A stretch of 64,000 nucleotides of DNA, from positions 124,001 to 188,000 of the forward strand of contig NZ_VHQH01000038.1 of NCBI RefSeq assembly GCF_006517535.1. Reading direction: 5' to 3'. Source of the DNA: Schumannella sp. 10F1B-5-1. GTDB taxonomy: Bacteria > Actinomycetota > Actinomycetes > Actinomycetales > Microbacteriaceae. Position numbers and translations under genes: made by a program. The notes under the pieces were generated by a model that made no database searches, was not told the DNA's origin, and saw only the letters and a list, made by a program, of their open reading frames with translations. Below, piece after piece: positions 41,871 through 52,432 of this stretch. Every line of letters begins with the position of its first letter. Position 1 is the stretch's first letter.

Positions 41871-43121
41871 ATGGCAGCGATTCGGGGACACATGCACGAC
41901 ACGACCGGCCGGGGGAAGGCCGTGACCTGGAGGGGACGCGCACTGCGCGCCCTCGCGGTCGCGACCGCACTGGCGGTTCTGCCCGTCGCGGGGGTCGTCG
42001 GCTCGCCGGCTCAGCCGGCGTACGCCGCCGAGTACCCCAGCTGGCAGGACGTGCAGAACGCCGTCGCCAACGTGAACAACGCGCAGGCGCTCGCGAACCA
42101 GGTGCAGGCGCAGATCAACGCGCTGAGCGCCGAGGTCACCCGCACTCAGCAGGTCGCCCAGCAGGCCGGCGAGGCCTACGCGAAGGCGCAGGAGGAGTAC
42201 GACAACCAGGTCGTCGAGACCCAGAAGCTGCAGGGCCAGGCCGACGCCGCCAAGGCCGAGGCCGACAAGGCCAAGGGCGTCGCCGACCGGCTCATCGCCG
42301 AGCTCGCGAAGCCCGGCGGCGGCAACCTCACCACGAACCTCATCGCCCGCCCCGGCAAGGCATCCGACCTGCTGAAGAAGTGGGGCACGATGTCGAAGCT
42401 GACGGAGAGCTCGAAGAGCATCTTCGATCGCGCCTCCCAGCTGCAGGGCACCGCCCAGTCGCTCACCGACCAGGCGAACACGGCCCAGAAGGAGCTCGAC
42501 CGCCGCAAGGTCGTCGCTCAGGATGCGTTCACGGCCGCGCAGACGGCCGCCGCGGCCGCTGAGACCGCGCTCGACGCCGAGACCGAGCACAAGGCCCAGC
42601 TCGAGGCCCAGCTCGTCGTGCTCAAGGAGCGCCGCGCCGCCACCCAGGCCGACTACCAGAAGGGTCTCGCCGCCCAGTGGGGAGCGGGCGCCGCCGGCGA
42701 GGTCTCGCCCTCGGGCTGGGCTCGCCCGGCCGCCGGCCCGATCACCTCGAGCTACGGCCAGCGCTACCACCCGATCTACCACTACTGGCGTCTGCACACC
42801 GGAACCGACATCGGCGCCGGCTGCGGAGCCCCGATCTACGCCACGCACGGCGGAACCGTCACCTACTCCGGCTGGAACGGCGACCTGGGCAACTTCATCC
42901 AGATCGACCACGGCGACGGCACCTCGAGCGGCTACGGCCACATCGTCAACGGCGGGCTGCTCGTGCGCATCGGCCAGCAGGTCGGTCCCGGTCAGCAGAT
43001 CGCCAAGGTCGGCACCACCGGCGGCTCGACGGGCTGCCACCTGCACTTCATGATCCGCATCAACGGCAACCTCACCGACCCGGTGCCCTTCATGCGCACG
43101 AAGGGGATCTCGCTCGGATGA
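41871..43121 (+). CDS. Secreted M23 (LytM-type) endopeptidase with coiled-coil domain
   Basis: A 416-residue exported murein hydrolase or hydrolase activator. The signal peptide is the hydrophobic ALRALAVATALAVLPVAGVVG, likely cleaved after AYAA. Residues about 50-270 form a long coiled coil beginning AEYPSWQDVQNAV. The C-terminal M23 domain has the zinc ligands in LHTGTDIGAGCGAP and GCHLHFMI plus a YGHIVNG loop. The coiled coil and order resemble the FtsX-controlled EnvC/RipC class. It is followed after 31 bp by a sister gene with the same N-terminal module. Confidence 0.9.
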   Translation: MAAIRGHMHDTTGRGKAVTWRGRALRALAVATALAVLPVAGVVGSPAQPAYAAEYPSWQDVQNAVANVNNAQALANQVQAQINALSAEVTRTQQVAQQAGEAYAKAQEEYDNQVVETQKLQGQADAAKAEADKAKGVADRLIAELAKPGGGNLTTNLIARPGKASDLLKKWGTMSKLTESSKSIFDRASQLQGTAQSLTDQANTAQKELDRRKVVAQDAFTAAQTAAAAAETALDAETEHKAQLEAQLVVLKERRAATQADYQKGLAAQWGAGAAGEVSPSGWARPAAGPITSSYGQRYHPIYHYWRLHTGTDIGAGCGAPIYATHGGTVTYSGWNGDLGNFIQIDHGDGTSSGYGHIVNGGLLVRIGQQVGPGQQIAKVGTTGGSTGCHLHFMIRINGNLTDPVPFMRTKGISLG

Positions 43122-43152
43122 TCCGCACGGGGAAAGGCGGCGAACGGAGCCG

Positions 43153-44400
43153 ATGAATGAACGCAGACGCCCTCGGGGGGCGGCGGCTGCGCTGGTTCTG
43201 GCTGCGCTGATCGTCGGACTCCAGGCACCGGTCGCGGCCTCCGCCGATCCCAGCTATCCCAGCTGGGATGACGTGCAGCGCGCCAAGGGCAATGAGGCCG
43301 CGAAGGCCGCCGAGATCTCGAAGATCGAGAAGCTCATCCAGAGCCTCGAGACCAAGGATGCCGACCTCGGCAAGCAGGCCTCGGTCGCCGCTGAGAACGT
43401 GCTCATCGCGCAGGCGGCGCTCGACGCCGCCCAGCGCAAGGAGGACACCCTCGCCGCGCAGGCGAAGACCGCCGGCGCGACCGCCGACGCCTCGGAGCTG
43501 CGCGCGAAGCGCCTGCTCGCCCAGCTCGCCCGTCAGGGCGGCGGCGACGTGACGCTCTCTCTGCTGCAGGGCGACGCGAAGGACACCGAGAAGACGCTCT
43601 ACAAGCTCGGCATCATGAGCCGGCTCTCCGGCTCGTCGAGCGCCGTGTTCGCGCAGGCCGACTACGACCGCAAGAACGCGGATGCGCTCACCGCCGACGC
43701 CGCCAGCGCCAAGAAGGCGCGCGACGCGAAGAAGAAGGCCGCCGCATCCGCCCTCGCCGCCGCGCAGAAGGCGCAGACCGACGTCGAGTCGCGGCTGAAG
43801 GTGCAGGACGAGTCGTCGAAGACGCTCTACGCCCAGCTCGCCTCGCTGAAGGACACGACCGCCGAGGTCGAGAAGGCCTACCAGGACGGCCTGGCCTGGG
43901 AACGCGCGCAGGAGGCGGCGAAGACCCCGCCGGCCCCGCCCGCATCCGGCAACACCGGCTCGCCGTCGAACCCGCCGGTCACCCCCGACACCCCGCCCGC
44001 GCCGCCGGTCACCGGAGTCGTCGACACCGCGATCGCCTACGCCAAGGCGCAGCTCGGCGAGCCCTATGTCATCAACGGCGCCGGCCCCAGCGGCTGGGAC
44101 TGCTCGGGGCTGACGATGATGTCGTACTCGGCCGCGGGCGTCTCGATCGGCGGCCACGGCTCGAACCTGCAGTACAACTACCTCGCCGCGCGCGGACGCC
44201 TCGTGACGCTCGCGAACATGCAGCCGGGCGACTTGCTGTTCTACTCCGACGGCGGCGCCGTGGGCGGCTCGAAGTACCACGTGACGATGTACATCGGCGG
44301 CGGCCAGATGATCGAGGCCGCCTACCCGGGCACGAACGTGCGCATCAAGGCCGTGCGCTACGGCGACCTCGTGCCCTACGCCGGCCGCCCCACGGGCTGA
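43153..44400 (+). CDS. Secreted NlpC/P60 peptidase with coiled-coil domain
   Basis: A 415-residue exported cell-wall peptidase. After the signal peptide (VLAALIVGLQAPVAASA) comes YPSWDDVQRAKGNEA and a long coiled coil, then a Pro-rich linker (PPAPPASGNTGSPSNPPVTPD) and a C40 domain. The catalytic Cys is in GWDCSGLTMM and the His in KYHVTMYIGGG. It cleaves peptidoglycan stem peptides, like RipA/RipC-type enzymes. It is in an operon with the M23 protein, and the two N-terminal modules look like paralogues. Confidence 0.9.
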   Translation: MNERRRPRGAAAALVLAALIVGLQAPVAASADPSYPSWDDVQRAKGNEAAKAAEISKIEKLIQSLETKDADLGKQASVAAENVLIAQAALDAAQRKEDTLAAQAKTAGATADASELRAKRLLAQLARQGGGDVTLSLLQGDAKDTEKTLYKLGIMSRLSGSSSAVFAQADYDRKNADALTADAASAKKARDAKKKAAASALAAAQKAQTDVESRLKVQDESSKTLYAQLASLKDTTAEVEKAYQDGLAWERAQEAAKTPPAPPASGNTGSPSNPPVTPDTPPAPPVTGVVDTAIAYAKAQLGEPYVINGAGPSGWDCSGLTMMSYSAAGVSIGGHGSNLQYNYLAARGRLVTLANMQPGDLLFYSDGGAVGGSKYHVTMYIGGGQMIEAAYPGTNVRIKAVRYGDLVPYAGRPTG

Positions 44401-44415
44401 CCCGCACGGGGCACG

Positions 44416-44453
44416 ACGAAGGGCCTCGGGATGCGCATCCCGAGGCCCTTCGT
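44416..44453. terminator. Bidirectional terminator, perfect 38-bp palindrome
   Basis: ACGAAGGGCCTCGGGATGC and its exact reverse complement abut with no loop bases beyond the centre. It lies between the convergent NlpC/P60 and ppa genes. Confidence 0.85.
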
Positions 44454-44499
44454 GTTCGCCGGCGCGACCGGCGCGGGCTCAGTCGCTCAGCAGCTCAGC

Positions 44500-44991
44500 T
44501 CAGTGCGAGCCGGGCACGTAGGCCGCGACGCCGGCCTCGATGATCTTCTCGGCCTCGGCGGCATCGCCCCAGCCCTCGGTCTTGACCCACTTGCCGGGCT
44601 CGAGGTCCTTGTAGTGCTCGAAGAAGTGCTCGATCTCCTTGCGGGTGTACTCCGGGATGTCGTTCACGTCCTGGATGTGCGCCCAGCGCGGGTCCTTCGC
44701 CGGAACGGCGATGACCTTCGCGTCGCTGCCGCCGTCGTCGGTCATGTTGAACACGCCGACCGGGCGCACCTTGACGCCCACACCCGGGAACAGCGGGTAG
44801 TCGAGCAGCACGAGCACGTCGACGGGGTCGCCGTCGAGGCCGAGCGTGTTCTCGAAGAAGCCGTAGTCGGTGGGGTAGACGAAGCCCGTGAAGAGCACGC
44901 GGTCGAGGAAGACGCGACCGGTCTCGTGGTCGACCTCGTACTTGTTGCGGCTGCCCTTGGGGATCTCGATGACGGCGTCGTATGCGGCCAT
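44500..44991 (-). CDS. ppa: Inorganic pyrophosphatase
   Basis: A 163-residue family I soluble pyrophosphatase. [42 protein letters not shown] (the D-x-D-P-x-D metal site) and KDPRW are all conserved. It hydrolyses PPi to phosphate and drives biosynthetic reactions. AGGAG lies before the ATG. Divergent from tilS; 97 bp between starts. Confidence 0.95.
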   Translation of the reverse strand: MAAYDAVIEIPKGSRNKYEVDHETGRVFLDRVLFTGFVYPTDYGFFENTLGLDGDPVDVLVLLDYPLFPGVGVKVRPVGVFNMTDDGGSDAKVIAVPAKDPRWAHIQDVNDIPEYTRKEIEHFFEHYKDLEPGKWVKTEGWGDAAEAEKIIEAGVAAYVPGSH

Positions 44992-45076
44992 GTCGGGGGT
45001 TCTCCTCGTTGATCGGAGTCGGTCGGATGCGGGCCCCACCAGCGCGGCACCGGATGCGGCGGCGCGGGAGACGCCC

Positions 45077-45082
45077 TAACGT
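45077..45082 (+). promoter_or_regulatory. -10 box of a leaderless promoter (tilS)
   Basis: TAACGT, six bases, then the GTG start of tilS. No ribosome-binding site is present. Confidence 0.55.
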
Positions 45083-45088
45083 TATCCG

Positions 45089-46138
45089 GTGCCCGATCGA
45101 CCCCGGCTGACTCCCGCCATCGCCGACACCCGACGGGCGGTGCGGGATGCGCTCGCCGAGCTCCCCGCCGACGCTCTCGTGCTGGTCGCCCTGAGCGGCG
45201 GACCCGACTCGCTCGCCCTCGCGGCGGCGACCGCGTTCGAGGCGCCGCGGGCGGGGTTGCGTGCCGGCGCCGTGGTCGTCGATCACGGGCTGCAGCCCGG
45301 ATCGTCCGCGGTCGCCGAGGACGCCGCGGCCGCGGCGCGCGAGCTCGGACTCGACCCTGTGCTCGTGCAGTCCGTGTCGGTCGCAGGTCGCGGCGACGCC
45401 GACCACGACGGGCCCGAGGCGGCGGCCCGGGATGCGCGGTATGCCGCTCTGGCGGAGGCCGCCGCATCCACGGGTGCCGCGGCCGTGCTGCTCGGGCACA
45501 CGCTCGACGACCAGGCCGAGACCGTGCTGCTCGGGCTCGCCCGGGGATCCGGGGCGACGAGCATCCGGGGCATGGCCGCCGTGAGCGGACCGGCCGGGCT
45601 CCACCGGCGCCCGCTGCTCGGCCTGCCGCGCGCGATCACGGTCGCCGCGTGCGCCGACGCCGGCCTCGAGCCCTGGATCGATCCGCACAACGCCGACCCC
45701 GCCTACGCCCGCGTGCGCGTGCGGCAGAGCGTGCTGCCCGTGCTTGAGGCCGAGCTCGGCCCGGGCGTCGCCGAGGCGCTCGCCCGCACCGCCGCGCAGG
45801 CCGCCGAAGACGCCGACGCCCTGGATGCGATGGCTCGCGAGGTCGCCGAAGACGTCGTCGAGCTCGAGGAGGCCGGCGTCTCGCTCAGCGTCAGCGCGCT
45901 CGCGGCGAACCCGGCCGCGCTGCGGCAGCGGCTGATCCGACTCGTCGCGGACTCGGAGTTCCACGTCGCGCTGAGCCGCGCCCAGACGCTCGAGATCGGC
46001 CGTCTCGTGACCGACTGGCACGGGCAGGGGCCGCTCGACCTGCCCGGGTTCCAGGCCTCGCGGGCCGGCGGCCGCATCCACCTCATCTCGACCCGCGCGG
46101 GCGAGCTCACCGGTCAGAAGCCCCCGCACGACCACTGA
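45089..46138 (+). CDS. tilS: tRNA(Ile)-lysidine synthetase
   Basis: A 349-residue PP-loop ATPase. VALSGGPDSLALAAA is the SGGxDS motif and LLGHTLDDQAETVLLGLARGSG follows, typical of TilS, which converts the CAU anticodon C34 of tRNA-Ile2 to lysidine. The C-terminal domain is short, as in Actinobacteria. The gene precedes hpt and ftsH, the order seen in many actinobacteria. Confidence 0.9.
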   Translation: MPDRPRLTPAIADTRRAVRDALAELPADALVLVALSGGPDSLALAAATAFEAPRAGLRAGAVVVDHGLQPGSSAVAEDAAAAARELGLDPVLVQSVSVAGRGDADHDGPEAAARDARYAALAEAAASTGAAAVLLGHTLDDQAETVLLGLARGSGATSIRGMAAVSGPAGLHRRPLLGLPRAITVAACADAGLEPWIDPHNADPAYARVRVRQSVLPVLEAELGPGVAEALARTAAQAAEDADALDAMAREVAEDVVELEEAGVSLSVSALAANPAALRQRLIRLVADSEFHVALSRAQTLEIGRLVTDWHGQGPLDLPGFQASRAGGRIHLISTRAGELTGQKPPHDH

Positions 46139-46167
46139 AGCCCCGCGCTCGCGCCTCCCGACGCCGT

Positions 46168-46173
46168 TAGGCT
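46168..46173 (+). promoter_or_regulatory. -10 box of a leaderless promoter (hpt)
   Basis: TAGGCT, six bases, then ATG. hpt can thus be transcribed separately from tilS. Confidence 0.55.
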
Positions 46174-46179
46174 CGGTGC

Positions 46180-46731
46180 ATGGAGACCTCCGACGTCGCG
46201 AACGACCTCGCCGAGATCCTCGTCACCGAGGAGCAGATCCACGCCAAGCTCGCCGAGCTGAGCCGGCAGATCGAGGCCGACTACGAGGGTCGCGAGATCC
46301 TGCTCGTCGGCGTGCTGCGCGGCGCGGTCATGGTCATGGCCGACCTCGCGCGCGAGCTGAGGGCGCACATCGAGATGGACTGGATGGCCGTGTCGTCCTA
46401 CGGCTCGGGCACCAAGTCGAGCGGGGTGGTGCGCATCCTGAAAGACCTCGACAGCGACCTGACCGGCCGCCACGTGCTCATCGTCGAGGACATCATCGAC
46501 TCGGGCCTCACGCTCTCCTGGCTGCTCGAGAACCTGCGCAGCCGCGGCGCCGCGAGCGTCGAGATCTGCGCTCTGCTGCGCAAGCCCGATGCCGCGAAGG
46601 TCGAGGTGGATGTGCGCTATATCGGCTTCGACATCCCCAACGACTTCGTCGTCGGCTACGGCCTCGACTACGCCGAGAAGTACCGCAACCTGCGCGCCGT
46701 GGCGGTGCTCGCGCCGCACGTCTACAGCTGA
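46180..46731 (+). CDS. hpt: Hypoxanthine(-guanine) phosphoribosyltransferase
   Basis: A 183-residue type I phosphoribosyltransferase of purine salvage. VLIVEDIIDSGLTLSWLL is the PRPP-binding loop, LLVGVLRGAVMVMADL the first loop, and MAVSSYGSGTKSSGVVRI the flexible loop. It converts hypoxanthine (and usually guanine) plus PRPP to IMP/GMP. Located between tilS and ftsH, as in many Firmicutes and Actinobacteria. Confidence 0.95.
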   Translation: METSDVANDLAEILVTEEQIHAKLAELSRQIEADYEGREILLVGVLRGAVMVMADLARELRAHIEMDWMAVSSYGSGTKSSGVVRILKDLDSDLTGRHVLIVEDIIDSGLTLSWLLENLRSRGAASVEICALLRKPDAAKVEVDVRYIGFDIPNDFVVGYGLDYAEKYRNLRAVAVLAPHVYS

Positions 46732-46824
46732 CCCGCGCGCGCCCAGCAGAAGGCGGGTGCGCCTCCGGCGAACACGCAGGGGTCGCAAAGACGCGGAGCG
46801 TTACTCTGACTTCCACGTATTCCT

Positions 46825-46849
46825 AGGAAGGATGCGGGCACAGCCCGCA
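46825..46849 (+). promoter_or_regulatory. ftsH leader: distant ribosome-binding site and hairpin
   Basis: AGGAAGGA (46825-46832) would be a strong ribosome-binding site, but it is 21 bases from the ftsH ATG (46854). Between them TGCGGGC-ACA-GCCCGCA forms a perfect 7-bp hairpin. If folded it brings the site next to the ATG. An out-of-frame ATG at 46832 overlaps the site. Confidence 0.5.
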
Positions 46850-46853
46850 CAGC

Positions 46854-48872
<2,019 letters not shown>

Positions 48873-48877
48873 GCGAC

Positions 48878-49525
48878 ATGGCGATCGACACCGGGCGCAT
48901 CGAGGCGGCCGTGTCGGAGCTGATCCGCGCGATCGGCGACGACCCGGACCGCCCCGAGCTGGCATCCACGCCCGCCCGGGTGGCGACCGCCTACACGGAG
49001 TTCTTCGCCGGCATCGGCGTCGACCCGCTCGAGGTGCTCGGCGACCCGACCGAGATCGACCTCGGCGCGGGCGAGACGGGCGAGATCGTCGCGCTGCGCG
49101 ACATCGAGTTCCGCTCGGTGTGCGAGCACCACCTGCTGCCGTTCACCGGCGTCGCGCACGTCGCCTACCTGCCCGACCAGCACGTCGTCGGCCTCGGCCG
49201 CATCCCGCGCGTCGTCGAGGTGCTGAGCTCGCGGCCGCAGCTGCAGGAGCGGCTGACCGAGCAGATCGCCTCGGCGCTCGACGCGGGCCTCTCGCCGCGC
49301 GGCGTGCTCGTCGTGATGGATGCGCGGCACGCCTGCGTCGGAGCCCGCGGGGTGCGCCAGTCGGGCAGCTCGACCGTCACGGTCGCGAGCCGCGGCGAGC
49401 TGCGCGATCCGGTCGCGCGCGCCGAGGTGATGGGGATGTTCGCGCTGAGCCGCGGGGTGGATGGCGTCGGTGCCGCGCCGGCCGCGCCCGCTGCGCCCGC
49501 CGCGGGTGCCGGGAGCGACTCGTGA
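48878..49525 (+). CDS. folE: GTP cyclohydrolase I
   Basis: A 215-residue enzyme for the first step of folate synthesis (GTP to dihydroneopterin triphosphate). CEHHLLPFTGVAHVAYLP carries the zinc Cys and His, and DARHACVGARGVRQSGSSTVT supplies the second zinc Cys and the catalytic region. The Ala/Pro/Gly-rich C-terminal tail is an extra. The ATG at 48878 is chosen as the first start after the ftsH stop. It overlaps folP by 4 nt. Confidence 0.95.
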   Translation: MAIDTGRIEAAVSELIRAIGDDPDRPELASTPARVATAYTEFFAGIGVDPLEVLGDPTEIDLGAGETGEIVALRDIEFRSVCEHHLLPFTGVAHVAYLPDQHVVGLGRIPRVVEVLSSRPQLQERLTEQIASALDAGLSPRGVLVVMDARHACVGARGVRQSGSSTVTVASRGELRDPVARAEVMGMFALSRGVDGVGAAPAAPAAPAAGAGSDS

Positions 49526-50343
49526 GCGTGACCGTTCCGCAGATCCTCGGCATCCTCAACGTCACGCCCGACTCGTTCAGCGACGGCGGCTCCTATGCCG
49601 AGACCGCCGCGGCCGTCGAGCACGGCGCGCTGCTGTTCGAGCAGGGCGCCACGATCATCGACGTCGGCGGCGAGTCCACGCGGCCGGGCGCCGACCGGGT
49701 CGATCCCGAAGAGGAGCGGCGGCGCATCCTGCCGGTCATCCGCGAGCTGAGCGACCGGCGCATCCCGGTCAGCGTCGACACGGTCAACGCGCGCACCGCC
49801 GCCGAGTCGATCACCGCCGGAGCCGTCATCGTCAACGACGTCTCGGGTGGCCTCGCCGACCCGGCCATGGCCGAGGTCGTCGGCGACGCGGGCGTGCACT
49901 TCGTCGCCATGCACTGGCGCGGCGGCACCGACGTGGATGCGCGCTACGGCCACGTCGTCGCCGAGGTGCGCGATGAGCTCAAGCGCCGCGTGGCCGAGTT
50001 GGCCGTGGCGGGCGTCGACCCCTCGCGCGTGATCCTCGACCCCGGTCTCGGCTTCGCCAAGAACGCGGAGCACAACTGGCAGCTGCTGCGCGGGCTGGGC
50101 GACCTCGCCTCGCTCGGCCACGGCATCCTCGTCGGGGCGTCGCGCAAGCGCTTCCTCGGCGGCGTCGTTACCGAGGGCGCGACCGTGCTCGACCGCGACC
50201 TGCCGACCGCCGTCGTCAGCGCGCTGTCGGCGCAGGCCGGCGCCTGGGCCGTGCGCGTGCACGACGTGCCGTCGACCCGCGTCGCCCTCGACACCTGGGC
50301 CGCGTGGCAGAACGGCGGCGTGGATGCGGAGAACCGGTCGTGA
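49522..50343 (+). CDS. folP: Dihydropteroate synthase
   Basis: A 273-residue TIM barrel. ILGILNVTPDSFSDGG at the N-terminus is the pterin/pyrophosphate loop, IIDVGGESTRPGAD follows, and LGFAKNAEHNW and GASRKRFLGGV complete the substrate sites. It joins p-aminobenzoate to dihydropterin and is the sulfonamide target. It overlaps folE and folB by 4 nt each. Confidence 0.95.
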   Translation: MSVTVPQILGILNVTPDSFSDGGSYAETAAAVEHGALLFEQGATIIDVGGESTRPGADRVDPEEERRRILPVIRELSDRRIPVSVDTVNARTAAESITAGAVIVNDVSGGLADPAMAEVVGDAGVHFVAMHWRGGTDVDARYGHVVAEVRDELKRRVAELAVAGVDPSRVILDPGLGFAKNAEHNWQLLRGLGDLASLGHGILVGASRKRFLGGVVTEGATVLDRDLPTAVVSALSAQAGAWAVRVHDVPSTRVALDTWAAWQNGGVDAENRS

Positions 50344-50819
50344 GCGGAGACCCCGGCGCGGCACCGGCGCACGCTCGCCCGGCGGACGCCCCGCTCGACA
50401 GCATCCGCGTGACCGGACTGCGTGCCTTCGCTCACCACGGCGTCTTCGAGCACGAGCGCGTCGACGGGCAGGAGTTCGTGATCGACGTCGAGGTGCGACT
50501 GCCGCTCGGACCGGCCGCCGGCGGCGACGACCTCGAGCGCACTGTGCACTACGGCGAGCTGAGCGAGGCCGTCGTCGAGGCCGTGCGCCGCGATCCGGTC
50601 GACCTGATCGAGACCGTCGCCGAGCGCATCGCCGGCGTCGCCCTCGGCTTCCCGGCCGTGCACGAGACCGTGGTGACCGTGCACAAGCCGAGCGCGCCCA
50701 TCCCGGTGCCCTTCGACGACGTCGCCGTCACCATCACGCGGCGCCGCGCGCCGGCCGCCCCCGCCGCCGGAGCCGCCGCCCCGACCATCCCTGCCACGAC
50801 CCCCGGAGGAAGCGAATGA
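50340..50819 (+). CDS. folB: Dihydroneopterin aldolase
   Basis: A 159-residue enzyme. IRVTGLRAFAHHGVFEHERVDGQEFVIDVEV is the family signature, with the catalytic Tyr region VHYGELSEAV and VTVHKPSAPIPVPFDDVAV at the end. It splits dihydroneopterin to hydroxymethyl-dihydropterin. The last 25 residues are an Ala/Pro tail. 4-nt overlaps with folP and folK. Confidence 0.9.
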   Translation: MSGDPGAAPAHARPADAPLDSIRVTGLRAFAHHGVFEHERVDGQEFVIDVEVRLPLGPAAGGDDLERTVHYGELSEAVVEAVRRDPVDLIETVAERIAGVALGFPAVHETVVTVHKPSAPIPVPFDDVAVTITRRRAPAAPAAGAAAPTIPATTPGGSE

Positions 50820-51319
50820 CCGAGGTGCCCCGCACCGCTGTGATCGCGCTCGGCGCGAATCTGGGCGAGCGCGAGCAGACGATCCGGCAGGCCGTCGCGC
50901 AGATCGAGTCGACCGAGCAGATCGACGTGCTCGCCGTCTCACCGCTCTACGAGACGACCGCGATCACCCTCGACGGGCCCGACCCCGACAAGCCCGGCTA
51001 CCTCAACGGCGTCGCGCTCGTCACGACGACGCTCGACCCGGAGACCCTGCTCGACGTGCTCGAGGGCATCGAGCGCGCGCACGGGCGCGAGCGCACCGAG
51101 CGCTGGGGCGATCGCACCCTCGACCTCGACATCGTCGACTTCGGCGGGCTCACGCGCGACTCCGACCGGCTGACGCTGCCGCATCCCCGCGCCGCCGAGC
51201 GCGACTTCGTGCTGCGGCCCTGGCTCGACATCGATCCGGATGCGCAGCTGCCCGGCGAGGGCCGGGTCGCCGAGCTGCTCGCCCGCCTCGACCGCTCCGG
51301 CTCCGACCGGGACCGCTGA
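50816..51319 (+). CDS. folK: Hydroxymethyl-dihydropterin pyrophosphokinase
   Basis: A 167-residue kinase. VIALGANLGEREQTIRQAV, SPLYETTA, ERAHGRERTERWGDRTLDLDIVDFGG (the R-W-G-x-R-x-x-D-x-D core) and LPHPRAAERDFVLRP are all present. It adds pyrophosphate to the pterin before the FolP step. The start overlaps the folB stop. Followed after 2 bp by DUF3180. Confidence 0.95.
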   Translation: MTEVPRTAVIALGANLGEREQTIRQAVAQIESTEQIDVLAVSPLYETTAITLDGPDPDKPGYLNGVALVTTTLDPETLLDVLEGIERAHGRERTERWGDRTLDLDIVDFGGLTRDSDRLTLPHPRAAERDFVLRPWLDIDPDAQLPGEGRVAELLARLDRSGSDRDR

Positions 51320-51321
51320 GG

Positions 51322-51798
51322 ATGGGACGCACCACCGTCGGCGCCCTGATCGCGCTCGGCGTGATCGGCGGAGTCGCCGTCTTCCTGCTGCAGACCGCCG
51401 TGGTCGCGGTGGGCGGCGCGCGTTACGAGCCGGCGCTGAGCCTGCCGATCGCGCTGGTCGTGATCGGCGTGATCGTGATCGCGATGGCCGTGCCGATCTT
51501 CCGCACCACGCGCGGTCACAGCGAGCGGCGCGTCGAGCCGCTCCTCGCGGCCCGGGTCGCGCTGCTGGCCAAGTCGAGTTCGCTCGCCGGCGCGCTGCTC
51601 GTCGGGGGCGGCCTGGGACTTGTGGGATATCTGCTCACGCGCTCGGTCGCCGGGGTAGGGTCGATGGCCATGGCGCTCGCCGCCCTGGGCGGTGCGATCG
51701 TGCTGCTCGTCGCGGGACTCGTCGCCGAGTTCCTCTGCACCGTTCCCCCGAACGACGACGACGAGCACGGCTCGCCCTCCGGCGGGGCGCGCGCCTAG
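51322..51798 (+). CDS. DUF3180 membrane protein
   Basis: A 158-residue protein with four hydrophobic segments: GALIALGVIGGVAVFLLQTAVVA, LSLPIALVVIGVIVIAMAVPIF, AGALLVGGGLGLVGYLL and AALGGAIVLLVAGLVAEFLC. It fits DUF3180, regularly found behind folK in Actinobacteria. Function is unknown. In the folate transcript by spacing. Confidence 0.85.
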   Translation: MGRTTVGALIALGVIGGVAVFLLQTAVVAVGGARYEPALSLPIALVVIGVIVIAMAVPIFRTTRGHSERRVEPLLAARVALLAKSSSLAGALLVGGGLGLVGYLLTRSVAGVGSMAMALAALGGAIVLLVAGLVAEFLCTVPPNDDDEHGSPSGGARA

Positions 51799-51847
51799 AG
51801 CCACCCTGCGGGGAGTGCCACGAGCGCCGACCGCCCGAGAGGATGCC

Positions 51848-52432
51848 GTGAGCGACAGCCCCCAGAACCCCACCCCCGCTGCGTCGTCGGATGCGGCCGG
51901 TCCCGCTGCCGCGGATGTCGCCGCTCCGGTCGTCGCCGACGACCCGCGCCGGATCGAGCCGGTGCCGGGGGAGTGGCGGCGGGTCTCGCCGAAGTACCTG
52001 CGCTACGACCTGATCTCGATGGCGATCTTCTCGGTCGTGTTCATCTTCGCCATGGCGCTGCCGTGGCTGCTCAGCGGCATGGACATCTGGTTCCTGCTCC
52101 TGCTGCCGATCGGCACGTTCGTCGTCATGGCGCTGGTGCTGATCTTCACGCCGCGCCGCGTGCGCGCGATCGGCTACCAGCTGCGGGAGGACGACCTCGT
52201 GCTGCGCCGTGGCATCCTCTTCCAGCGCTTCGTGGCTGTGCCCTACGGCCGCATGCAGCTCGTCGACGTGACCCGCGGGCCGATCGAGCGCTCACTCGGC
52301 CTCAGCCAGCTCAAGCTCGTCACGGCCGCCGCCGCGAGCAACGTGCAGATCCCCGGGCTGACCGAGGCCGACGCGGATGCGCTGCGCGACCACCTCGTCG
52401 AGCTCGCGGAGACGCGGCGGGCGGGGCTGTGA
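51848..52432 (+). CDS. Bacterial PH-domain membrane protein (YdbS-like)
   Basis: A 194-residue protein. After an Ala/Pro-rich start it has two hydrophobic segments and one bPH_2 (DUF304) domain: RRVRAIGYQLREDDLVLRRGILFQRFVAVPYGRMQLVDVTRGPIERSLGLSQLKLVTA. It is the short partner of the following gene (4-nt overlap), the YdbS/YdbT arrangement. Molecular role is unknown; in Bacillus the pair affects resistance to bacteriocins. Confidence 0.85.
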   Translation: MSDSPQNPTPAASSDAAGPAAADVAAPVVADDPRRIEPVPGEWRRVSPKYLRYDLISMAIFSVVFIFAMALPWLLSGMDIWFLLLLPIGTFVVMALVLIFTPRRVRAIGYQLREDDLVLRRGILFQRFVAVPYGRMQLVDVTRGPIERSLGLSQLKLVTAAAASNVQIPGLTEADADALRDHLVELAETRRAGL

